Below are positions 17,869 to 25,980 of a stretch of DNA of 64,000 nt, piece after piece (the stretch's first letter is position 1; each line of letters begins with the position of its first letter). The translations under genes were made by a program, and so were the position numbers. The DNA is from CAVQDV01 sp963711375 (GTDB lineage Bacteria > Pseudomonadota > Gammaproteobacteria > Coxiellales > Coxiellaceae), in assembly GCA_963711375.1 (NCBI GenBank), contig CAVQDV010000003.1, positions 15,524 to 79,523 of the forward strand. Reading direction: 5' to 3'. Under the pieces are notes generated by a model that had not been told where the DNA came from, ran no database searches, and saw nothing but the letters and a program-made list of their open reading frames with translations.

Positions 17869-18732
17869 ATGGGGGATAGTAAAATAATTTCCGAGATAAA
17901 TGACGATACCAAGCTAATTAGATTTTTAGACAAAAATGGAGCTGAGAAATCCATTGGAACGATAGGGTATGGCTCAATAATCTGTACCTTCCACTATGGA
18001 ACTTTAAAGCATTATAAAAATAGTAAAACTAATGCCGGCGATTCAAGTGAGGGCTCAATTAATATTAATTTGGGGGGGCAAATTGGGTATGACAAAACAG
18101 TACAAAATGCACTTGTTTCTTGTTGGTCTATTTGGGACGGTAAAGATGATCCTTGGATTGCCTTTGAAAATAGCTCTTTTACCCAAAAAAAGGAGAATAT
18201 TTGCGCTATTGTTTCTACAGTAGGAAAGGTAAAGAGTATTCATGAACAAATCGTCGAGCTAAACCAAAAAATATTGGGTGATCGTTACAAAGAAATAGTT
18301 CTGGATAGTCGTCATGGCCCTATAGAATACTTTCCGAATGAAATAGGAATTCCTATAACGAGATTTGAACAGATTGATGATCCAAAAAGTCATGAGCTGC
18401 TAGAGAGAACTTTCCGCAATATTTTTTTCAAACGCGATAAAGATGAGAGGGGTCAAATATACTACTGCAACGAGAAAGAATATCGATTCGCGACGCTTTT
18501 GGGATTAAAGCAATTTTTTGGAAGTGGCATGGATATAGCATTGAGTGCAGAAAACGCCATTTTGCGCGATTATGAATTAACATTAGTAAACGGTATTCAC
18601 TATATTGATCACGTGCACTTACGAGGTCAGGACGAAGAAATAGAAACAGCCTGCATCGCTTGTGGAATAACTCTATCTACATCATCACTTCCAAAAAGCC
18701 TCGGACAAACTCAAGTTAGAGTACCTCTCTGA
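17869..18732 (+). CDS. orphan protein with weak DUF2971-like pattern
   Basis: A 287-residue soluble protein with no signal peptide. AAGGAG lies 5 bases before the ATG. The stretch around 186-210 (FFKRDKDERGQIYYCNEKEYRFA) resembles the K-x-W-x-x-E-x-E-Y-R region of DUF2971 proteins, which are common in defence islands and accessory regions. The N-terminal part (TIGYGSIICTFHYGTLKHY) also fits loosely. The match is weak and made by eye. It follows the coiled-coil gene by 46 bases on the same strand and ends just before the long repeat region. Confidence 0.55.
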   Translation: MGDSKIISEINDDTKLIRFLDKNGAEKSIGTIGYGSIICTFHYGTLKHYKNSKTNAGDSSEGSININLGGQIGYDKTVQNALVSCWSIWDGKDDPWIAFENSSFTQKKENICAIVSTVGKVKSIHEQIVELNQKILGDRYKEIVLDSRHGPIEYFPNEIGIPITRFEQIDDPKSHELLERTFRNIFFKRDKDERGQIYYCNEKEYRFATLLGLKQFFGSGMDIALSAENAILRDYELTLVNGIHYIDHVHLRGQDEEIETACIACGITLSTSSLPKSLGQTQVRVPL

Positions 18733-19043
18733 GCAATTATATTTAGCAGTGCTCTACTTGAGGAAGCAACCACAAATGAACAAACACCCTGCTCTACCGC
18801 CTACCCAAAAGGTAAATTGAGCTTTTAAGAAATCCATCCCCAAAAAAATCCTAGAGTGTGGCCGCTTTTTCGTTTTTTCCAACCTACCAAACCAACCTCC
18901 CTTTCCAATAACTCTGAAGCGCTTAGTTTGTTGACTGTTAACTTGGCGCGGCATAAATTAATTACTAATTGAACATTTTAGCTGTCTTTTAGGTAGTTCC
19001 TCTTCACCTAAAAAAATTATTTTTCCTTCATTCCAAAAAAAAT
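18733..19043. other. intergenic lead-in to the replication repeat array, no gene seen
   Basis: About 310 bases between the last cargo gene and the first iteron. A 66-codon minus-strand frame here lacks a ribosome-binding site and overlaps nothing recognisable. No palindrome or iteron copy was found before 19044. Confidence 0.5.
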
Positions 19044-20023
19044 CACATTTTGACCGACCAATCTCCTTTTTTAATTTATCGACCATTCTGGAACTTGGGA
19101 TAAATTTAGTGACCCACTGATCAGTTGGCAAGCTCTACTGTGGCTTCATGTTCGCAATATATATTTCGTATATTTTAAGTATATTTCTTAAAAAAGCTCG
19201 AAACAGGTCGATCAAAATGTGTTTTTTATCTTGTTAAGGTGATTTTTGCCTCTTACAAACAAAGTTGTCCGGAGCTCCGGACAAAAGCATTATTTGAATT
19301 CTCAAATAAAAAATGGGGAAAAGCACATTCTGACCGACTTACTAAAATGACAGATTTCACTTTATCTAGAGCTCCGGATGGATCTGATGCATTTTTGTGA
19401 AATACTCCAAAACAATGTGTTTTACCACTTCTGCCCTTAATTTTTCGTTTGCTGATGAAGGATTAGTCGGTCAGAACGAGATTTTTCTTCCATCACCTCA
19501 ATCGCACTATATTCTGTCCGGATCTCTGGACATTTATCGAAAGGTTTTACTTAGCTGTCCATGAGCAATAGGAGAGTTAAAACATCCCTTCCCACCAAAG
19601 TAACATTGACCTAACTGCATATTTCGCTAACACTCGATCCGTCTGAGGTTGGCTGGCGATGCTGCGTTTGGATTTAGAGTCAGAGTGGCAAAATCAGGTT
19701 GATCGGGTGCTGGCGGAATCGCCGATCGGATGTTAGCGGTATTAGCGATCGAGTTTTACTTGGAGGTGTGTTCGGATGCGAACGGAATATCCAACTTAAC
19801 TCTGTATCCGGAGCTCCGGACAAGCAATTTCTGGTTTTTCTAAAGACTTTTTCAGAAGCAGGGGAATAAACACATTCTGACCGACCTGTGGGTTTATGCA
19901 CAAATACATTGTCCAGAACTCCGGATAACTCAAGTAAATCACAACTCAAAAAAACCCGGTTCATTTAGCACGCTTTTATCATCTCTCCGAGGTTCTAGAT
20001 AGCCAATTTCAAGCTATAGATTA

Positions 20024-20039
20024 TGTCCCACGTGAAACA
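20024..20039. promoter_or_regulatory. parS-like site 1
   Basis: TGTCCCACGTGAAACA matches 14 of 16 positions of the near-universal chromosomal parS TGTTTCACGTGAAACA. A chromosomal-type ParB is encoded 4.8 kb away in the same locus, which makes binding plausible. Confidence 0.55.
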
Positions 20040-20164
20040 TGTAAATGCAGATTTCATTTCAAAAACACTAACATTGAGCATAAAATTTATCCGGAGCTCC
20101 GGACTACCCTGCTATCTTTGGTTGACCTCCTAAAGGACTGATTCCCGAGGGCGCACGGTCCTTT

Positions 20165-20275
20165 CTGGTTCCTGTTTCAACGTGATGCTTAGTCTCCACT
20201 CCGAAGGCTAAACTTCCTGACTGCCTGCCAACAGGTCTCACTAGACAGGAACCAGTTTAAAGGTAAAATTTTTTT
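20165..20275 (+). ncRNA. candidate structured RNA inside the repeat array
   Basis: CTGGTTCCTGT (20165-20175) and ACAGGAACCAG (20245-20255) are perfect complements closing a stretch of about 70 bases that is richer in G and C than its surroundings. A run of seven T follows from about 20269. The segment interrupts the regular palindrome spacing. It could be a copy-number control RNA or a structured DNA element. No promoter was established. Confidence 0.3.
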
Positions 20276-20500
20276 ATTTGCAATATGCGCTTTCATCTTC
20301 CCCATGAATGAGGAGGTTTTATCGCGCATGTGATAAAAGGTTCATTTACACAGCCAAGGAATGGTCATCTTCTTATTCGATAGACCGCAGCTTAGACACT
20401 TGTAAAAGCAGTCTATTTGGATGTGCTTTTTGGCCTGAAATGCTTTAAGTTTCAATTAAACTATCTGGAGTTCCGGATAGACTTGCAGGGCTCTACTCAC

Positions 20501-20516
20501 TGTCCCACTTGAAACA
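20501..20516. promoter_or_regulatory. parS-like site 2
   Basis: TGTCCCACTTGAAACA matches 13 of 16 positions of the consensus parS and shares the TGTCCCAC start with site 1. Two related sites within 480 bases support a real element rather than chance. Confidence 0.45.
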
Positions 20517-21577
20517 GGACAGTACGAACATTGATGACCATCAATTGGATAATATCCCAGATTGTCCGGAGCTCCGGACGCCTAGCTAAAGGATTTTTTC
20601 AGCTGCATTGGAACAAATGGAATAAGCACATTCTGACCGACCATTAAAAAATTATTCCCTGAATTAATCCGGAACTCTGGATAAGGGCACTTTACCAAAA
20701 CCATTTACGGAAAATTTAAAAATAAATGGCGAAAGTATTAAAGAACACGGGATAGAGACTTCGTCCGGAGCTCCGGACAGATAGACATGCAATTTTTGTT
20801 TAGACGCACTGGAATAGAGTGGAGAAAGCACATGCTAACTGCGCATCAGAAAATTAACCGGAGTACCGGATAAGGTAAGTTTTCTATGAATCCCGCGAAA
20901 ACTTTTAAAAAATACAGCCCAGTCCAAATAGAACGCTACACTCAGATATCGTCCGGAGCTCCAGACACATGGGCTTTGAAAACTTGTCAACAAGCGCCCA
21001 AGTGGATTTAAATACCACATTCTGAGCGACCAACATAAATTAACCATCGAACTAATCCGGAGTTCCGGATAATGCTACCTGTTCTTAGAAGCCCGGAGAA
21101 AACGTAAAACGAAATACATTCACAATAGATGGCCGATGCATACTGAGTCCGGAGCTCTGGACAGGTCACCACAGAAGCTTTATTGACGCGCAATGGAATG
21201 AGAAATAACGACATCCTGATCGACTATCGGAAAATTATTATCAGAATCAGTCCGGAGACCCGGACAATGGGGAAGCTTATACAACTCTCACAAACAACAT
21301 AAAACTGGCTATGATTTCCTTACTATTGAATCCAAATTTAGCGTATCGTCCGGAGGTCCAGACTTAGAGTTACAGGCAAACAATTATTCAAGCTCAATAG
21401 AAAAAATGTAAATAAACACATTCTGACCGACCGTTCGTAAAGCAATCCGGACTTCCGGACAATTTCTACTATTCCTTAATGATCATTAAAACTTTGAAAA
21501 TATAGTTTATCATCCAAAATGGTAATAGAAATTCCCCTTAAATCCGAAGATGCGGACAAATTACTGACTCAAAAAAG

Positions 21578-21884
21578 CACATTCTGACCGGCTATCCAAA
21601 AAAAAACAAGCTCTGTGGATATGTGGATAAGTTACCGAAATTTACCACATTCAGACCGACCAGAAATCACATAATGAACATCCCAAATACGCATTCTGGC
21701 CGACCAGAAATCACATTCTGAGCGACATAATATAATAATATATAACTACAACTGATTTTAACTTGCGTGTGGATATGTGGATTTACTTTAACTCCACATA
21801 TCCACACGCAGGAATATTGCAATATTTAAAAAAATTTGTTAATTTAAGAAATATCAAGTGCACATTGCAAGATAGGGAGATAAA
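21578..21884 (+). other. probable origin of replication (oriV)
   Basis: This stretch holds four clustered iterons (21578-21727), an exact DnaA box in reverse orientation (TGTGGATAA, 21622-21630) with a near copy at 21614-21622, and an AT-rich segment (21727-21750). An 18-bp inverted repeat containing further TGTGGATAT sequences and a palindrome AATATTGCAATATT (21813-21826) precede the parA start. Iterons, DnaA boxes and an AT-rich unwinding region are the standard parts of plasmid origins using Rep/TrfA initiators. Confidence 0.7.
21764..21810. repeat. 18-bp inverted repeat carrying DnaA-box-like sequence
   Basis: The arm TGCGTGTGGATATGTGGA (21764-21781) is repeated in inverse at 21793-21810 with an 11-base loop. 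Each arm contains TGTGGATAT, close to a DnaA box. It lies 75 bases upstream of parA and could serve in origin firing or as a parA operator. Confidence 0.75.
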
Positions 21885-23081
21885 ATGCGCGCCTCTCAAT
21901 TATTTAAACAGCTTTATGAAAATGCTGCAAGATCACTTAGCATGTTCCAAGAAACGGCACTCACACCGCACAGCAAAAAAGAATTGAAAGAGTGGGGCAT
22001 CACCGATGCAGCGAGCATGATAAAACGATCGCCGCAGCAAATTCGAACACTCGAAGAACAGAATAAAATCCCAAAAGCTCGAACGGTTATGAAAGGCAAA
22101 AGAGAGGAGAGAGTCTACTCATTGCAAGAAATTAATCGCCTTCGCGATTATTTTGGCACGCGAAAATCAAAACCCTCAAGCGCACCACCGGCCATCATTT
22201 CTGTAGTAAACTTCAAAGGTGGCGCAACCAAAAGTACTACTGCCATTAATCTATCCCAATATTTTTCTTTAAAGGGCTATAAGGTTTTGCTTATCGATGG
22301 CGATAGCCAGGGATCTTCTACGCAAATGTTTGGGTATATCCCCGACAAAGATGTCAAACCGAGTCAAACGCTACTGAATATTCTCATCGGGAAATCCAGT
22401 GATATAAACGAATTGATAACGCCAACACATTGGGATGGTATCGATATTATTCGATCAAACTTGAGCTTATTCAATGCGGAATTAATCATTCCGGCGCAAG
22501 TCGCGGATTACTCCTCAAAGACAGGGAATCAGTTGCTATTCTATACCCGATTGCACCTGGCTTTAGAAAAAATACAGAATAATTACGATATGATTATTTT
22601 CGATGCACCTCCTTCCCTCGGGATGGTGACCATGAATATCTTATATGCCTCAAACTGCGTACTCATTCCAATGCCGCCCTATGTGGTCGACTACGCAAGC
22701 ACGGTGCAATTTCTCAATATGGTTTATGAAACCTTCGAACGCCTCCCCAATTTATCCTACTCATTTGTGCGAATATTATTGAGTCGTTATAAAAACGCCT
22801 CAATTCCAGCGAAAGAAATCGAGGATCTTGCCAGACAATTTTTAGGCCAGCACGTCATGTCAAATTACATGATCGAGTCCGAAGCGGTTTCAAAAGCGGC
22901 CTCAAACTTGAAAACGATCTATGAAGCAGAACCCCATCGAAATGAACAACGCACCTATTCTCGCGCAATAGAGTATTTTGATCGCGTCGGGAATGAACTG
23001 GAGACCTTAATTAAAATAATGTGGGATCGCAGTTCGGAAACCAACAAAAATTCAACGCACAAGGTAGCCGATCATGTCTAG
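21885..23081 (+). CDS. parA: ParA-family partition ATPase
   Basis: Plasmid partition ATPase, 398 residues, which binds DNA nonspecifically and moves ParB-bound plasmid copies. The N-terminal 95 residues hold a helix-turn-helix (ITDAASMIKRSPQQIRTLEE), as in P1/RepA-type ParA proteins that also autorepress their operon. The deviant Walker A KGGATKSTT is at about 111-119, Walker A' LLIDGDSQGS near 140, and Walker B MIIFDAPPSLG near 240. GGGAG lies six bases before the ATG. It overlaps parB by 8 bases and heads the operon parA-parB-trfA-parB2. The inverted repeat upstream may be its operator. Confidence 0.95.
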   Translation: MRASQLFKQLYENAARSLSMFQETALTPHSKKELKEWGITDAASMIKRSPQQIRTLEEQNKIPKARTVMKGKREERVYSLQEINRLRDYFGTRKSKPSSAPPAIISVVNFKGGATKSTTAINLSQYFSLKGYKVLLIDGDSQGSSTQMFGYIPDKDVKPSQTLLNILIGKSSDINELITPTHWDGIDIIRSNLSLFNAELIIPAQVADYSSKTGNQLLFYTRLHLALEKIQNNYDMIIFDAPPSLGMVTMNILYASNCVLIPMPPYVVDYASTVQFLNMVYETFERLPNLSYSFVRILLSRYKNASIPAKEIEDLARQFLGQHVMSNYMIESEAVSKAASNLKTIYEAEPHRNEQRTYSRAIEYFDRVGNELETLIKIMWDRSSETNKNSTHKVADHV

Positions 23082-24033
23082 GAGCAAACCAAAATCAGCA
23101 ATGGCTGCCTTGATCGAAAGTGGAATCTCTTCGATGATGATTGACGCCGAAGTAGGCTTATCGGAAAGAGAATCCGTTCTTGAACCAAAACCCAATGCTC
23201 ATTTTCCCGCTGAGAATGTAGCGGATCTTCATATCATTACCTTAAATCCAGATGATTGTAGTCTGTGGGAGTATTACGATAGGCCTGAAAGTGAGTTGGG
23301 TGATATCGAGGCTTTGGCTAACTCTATGCGTGAAAATGGGCAACAAGAGCCTATTCTAGTCCGACCCACGCAAAGTACCAATAAAACAAAATATGAAGTC
23401 ATTTTTGGAAATCGCCGATGGCGCGCTGCGAAACTAGCAAATATTTCATTAACGGCAATCGTAAAAAATCTTACCGATCAGAAAGCCGCTCTTTGCCAGA
23501 AAGAAGAGAATGAAAATCGAAAAGATCTTAGCGATTATGCCCGAGCTCTTAGTTATCGAAAATTGATCGAGCGAGGGATTTTTGCTTCCGAAAGTGAATT
23601 ATGTCAAAAAATGTCGGTGAGTAAAAAAACTATCAATGATGTTATGGCGTTTTTACGCGTACCCGATGTTCTAAAAAATAAAATACCTAATTTTTCCACT
23701 ATTTCACGTGTGACAGCCACTAAACTGGCCTTGCTTTCTAAGGATGAAAAGACGCTTGAAATTTTAATCGAACATGCCCAGAAAATTGGTGAAAAAATAT
23801 TGAATTCCAACAATATTGAAAAATTTATTGCCACTTATTCCCGTGACCCACAAATAAAGGAAAGCCCTTCGTCTATGATAATACAGGATCGAAAGGGTAG
23901 GGGAGTCGTTGCCATTAAGTCGTATATCAGTGGTGCAGTTCTTATCAACTTAGATAAACGGTTGGCAAACAAATTGAGCATCGATACGATAAAAGAGCAC
24001 ATGGAAGCATTATTACAAAAGGTAATGGATTAA
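23074..24033 (+). CDS. parB: ParB-family partition protein (plasmid type)
   Basis: A centromere-binding partner of ParA, 319 residues. It has the ParB/Srx box with FGNRRWRAAKLANI at about 111-125 and the NENRKDLSDYARALSYRKLI segment at about 150-170. An HTH follows (SESELCQKMSVSKKTINDVMAFLRV, about 175-205). It overlaps parA by 8 bases, so translation is coupled. It probably binds the palindromes or the 18-bp inverted repeat upstream. The C-terminal region resembles plasmid ParB/RepB rather than chromosomal Spo0J. Confidence 0.92.
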   Translation: MSRSKPKSAMAALIESGISSMMIDAEVGLSERESVLEPKPNAHFPAENVADLHIITLNPDDCSLWEYYDRPESELGDIEALANSMRENGQQEPILVRPTQSTNKTKYEVIFGNRRWRAAKLANISLTAIVKNLTDQKAALCQKEENENRKDLSDYARALSYRKLIERGIFASESELCQKMSVSKKTINDVMAFLRVPDVLKNKIPNFSTISRVTATKLALLSKDEKTLEILIEHAQKIGEKILNSNNIEKFIATYSRDPQIKESPSSMIIQDRKGRGVVAIKSYISGAVLINLDKRLANKLSIDTIKEHMEALLQKVMD

Positions 24034-24053
24034 ACATTGAAAGGATTAAGCGA

Positions 24054-24842
24054 ATGGACGCAGAATTATTTTTACCCTATATAGTGGATGCAAAACGCAT
24101 CATTCCCAATGATTTAATTCGATCTTCTTTGTTTACGATCTCAAATCACAGGCAAAAAAGAGACTATCTTAGCGATAAAATGTTATTTACCTTCGGCCAA
24201 ACCGAAATTAATTATCGTGGAGAAGAATTGCGCCAAGACGATGAAGATGTTTGGTTGCAACTTATTTATTTAGCTTCTCAGAATCAAAATTCATCGGTTG
24301 AATTTATGCCCTACACCTTTTTATCTGAGATCGGATGGCCTGGCCGATCACAATACCGCGATAAATTAAAAGAATGTTTAGAGAGAATGACGGCTACTAA
24401 CCTTGGCATTAAAAATAAAGAGCATAAGGCAGGTTTGTCGATATCCTTGGTCAGGAAATTTTCGTGGCGCGATGATGTTGGTGATCCCATAAAAAAATGG
24501 CGGGTATGGCTTGAGCCTGAAATATTAAGGCTTTTTGAGAATCAAAATTATTCAAAACTGGAATGGGAACAACGCAAAAAACTCAACCCGCTTGCTAAAT
24601 GGTTACACGCCTATTATACCTCGCATCATGAACCTTACCCCGTTAGTGTGCCTACACTCATGAAAGCCTGTGGTTCCAAAACAAAAACACTAAAACATTT
24701 TAAGCCTATGCTGAGAGAGGCAATGGTTGACTTAGTTCAAGTGAAATTATTGCGAGACTTTTTTATTGATGCCAAAAATATTTTACATGTTAAAAAATGT
24801 CATCGTCATATTATGAGACGGGATGCTATAGATGTCCTCTGA
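24054..24842 (+). CDS. trfA: TrfA-family plasmid replication initiator
   Basis: A replication initiator of 262 residues that binds iterons and opens the origin. The pattern is that of IncP TrfA proteins: INYRGEELRQDDEDVWLQLIYLA (about 53-75), EFMPYTFLSEIGWPGRSQY, KWRVWLEPEILRLFENQNYSKLEWEQR, and LAKWLHAYYTSHHEPYPVSV (about 180-200). AAAGGA precedes the ATG by eight bases. It sits between two parB genes and overlaps the second by 11 bases. The iterons at 19044-21727 are the likely binding sites. Finding the initiator inside the par operon links copy number to partition. Confidence 0.9.
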   Translation: MDAELFLPYIVDAKRIIPNDLIRSSLFTISNHRQKRDYLSDKMLFTFGQTEINYRGEELRQDDEDVWLQLIYLASQNQNSSVEFMPYTFLSEIGWPGRSQYRDKLKECLERMTATNLGIKNKEHKAGLSISLVRKFSWRDDVGDPIKKWRVWLEPEILRLFENQNYSKLEWEQRKKLNPLAKWLHAYYTSHHEPYPVSVPTLMKACGSKTKTLKHFKPMLREAMVDLVQVKLLRDFFIDAKNILHVKKCHRHIMRRDAIDVL

Positions 24843-25707
24843 TATAACATCGATTTCATCGGGTTTGGATGCAATCTTTAAAGCGAAAAATCTCGACGTT
24901 TCTACTCGCGAGCGCAAGCAAATTTCCTATATTTCCGTGGATGAATTAAAACCCTCAAGCGTTCAGCCTCGGAAAAATTTTGATCCTATCAAAATGGAAG
25001 AATTGTCAGAAAGTATTTTGCAAAATGGAATATTACAACCCCTTATCGTTCGAAAAAACGGCGAGCATTTTGAAATTATCGCAGGAGAGCGACGATGGCG
25101 CGCTTCGAAAAAATTGGCATTAACAGAAGTTCCAGTCATTGTTGAAAATGTTGATGATAATACGGCTTTGGCGTATGCCTTAATTGAGAATATTCAACGA
25201 GAAAATTTAAATGTTGTGGAAGAAGCGAGAACTTATCAAAAGCTCATTCATGATCTACAGATCTCACATGATGAAGTGGCTCATCGAGTTGGAAAATCAC
25301 GGCCCTTTATTTCAAATTATTTGCGTTTATTAGCATTAAACGCAGATGTACTTCAGATGCTGGAAACAGATAAAATTAGCATGGGTCATGCCAGAGCTTT
25401 GTTAACCTTGTCGCCAGAAAGGCAATATCTCATGGCACAGGAAATTATAGAAAAAGGGTTATCCGTGAGAGATGTCGAAAAAAAATCTCAGGAAATAAAA
25501 CATCCTTCTCCTAGCGAAACCCCAGATCCCGTTTCAAAAGGTAAATCCAATTACTGGTCATCGGTGCTATCTAAAAAAATTTCTGCTAAGGTTAGCGTTA
25601 AGTTAAATCAAAAAGGCTCTGGAAAAGTGATTATTCATGTGGATTCGCCAGACGAGGTTGAGTGGCTAGTGCAAAATATTTGTCTCAAAGAGCATTTCAA
25701 CGATTAA
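24832..25707 (+). CDS. parB: second ParB-family protein (chromosomal Spo0J type)
   Basis: A 291-residue ParB with the chromosomal/Spo0J layout. It has SVQPRKNFD, the CTP-binding box AGERRWRASKKL (about 87-98), the ENIQRENLNVVEEA box (about 120-133) and an HTH (SHDEVAHRVGKSRPFISNYLRLL, about 145-167). SMGHARALL follows. The C-terminal dimerisation region is present. It overlaps trfA by 11 bases. A second ParB without its own ParA is unusual; two parS-like sequences in the array upstream fit its predicted specificity. It may load on those sites, or regulate trfA or the par genes. Confidence 0.92.
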   Translation: MSSDITSISSGLDAIFKAKNLDVSTRERKQISYISVDELKPSSVQPRKNFDPIKMEELSESILQNGILQPLIVRKNGEHFEIIAGERRWRASKKLALTEVPVIVENVDDNTALAYALIENIQRENLNVVEEARTYQKLIHDLQISHDEVAHRVGKSRPFISNYLRLLALNADVLQMLETDKISMGHARALLTLSPERQYLMAQEIIEKGLSVRDVEKKSQEIKHPSPSETPDPVSKGKSNYWSSVLSKKISAKVSVKLNQKGSGKVIIHVDSPDEVEWLVQNICLKEHFND

Positions 25708-25980
25708 CTCAATTTCGCGTTATCGCTCGGAATAGGTTAGAACTTTACAAAAAAATCAAGTCATTGCTGATTTGGGTTAACTAGAAAAATGGTGGGATTG
25801 AATTTCTCTATGAAACAAAAGTCTATTATGGGCATATTTAAACGAGTTTCATTCTAAGTTTTGTCAAAAGCATTATACTCTGGCAGAGAAAATAATGGTC
25901 ACAAATACAATGACTCAGGTATTAGCAAAATATGAACCTTTATCAAATCAAACTTTTACCTCTGAAAGAAATGAGGGCCA

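Larger units (their letters stand above)
19267..21557. repeat. array of 16-bp palindromes (RTCCGGAGCTCCGGAY), about 18 copies
   Basis: Copies start at 19267, 19364, 19516, 19806, 19911, 20089, 20463, 20564, 20667, 20763, 20856, 20951, 21055, 21147, 21250, 21348, 21445 and 21542. From 20463 on, the spacing is 92-104 bases, about nine to ten helical turns. Copies flanked by GTCC/GGAC tend to alternate with copies flanked by ATCC/GGAT. Four copies (19267, 20564, 20763 and, with an A flank, 19806/20089) keep the full CCGGAGCTCCGG core; others have one to four changes. The array sits upstream of parA-parB, so a centromere (parS-type) bound by ParB is the best guess. Confidence 0.88.
19044..21727 (+). 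repeat. iteron family with core CACATTCTGACCGACC (about 13 copies)
   Basis: Sixteen-base repeats start at 19044, 19324, 19871, 20627, 20828 (degenerate), 21016, 21211 (degenerate), 21417, 21578, 21646, 21690 and 21712, with one inverted copy near 19465-19478. Most read CACATTCTGACCGACC with up to three changes. The last four are packed within 150 bases next to DnaA-box sequences and an AT-rich stretch, the arrangement of an iteron origin. The likely binding protein is the TrfA-like initiator encoded downstream. Confidence 0.85.

Noticed and set aside
18754..18954. 66-codon minus-strand frame
   Set aside because: No ribosome-binding site and an unlikely composition.
19044..21727. CRISPR array
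   Set aside because: The repeats are 16-bp palindromes and iterons spaced 90-100 bases apart in two families, with diverged copies and no cas genes. This is a replication/partition array.
21763..21987. 74-codon frame upstream of and overlapping parA
   Set aside because: It starts inside the 18-bp inverted repeat and overlaps the well-supported parA start in another frame.
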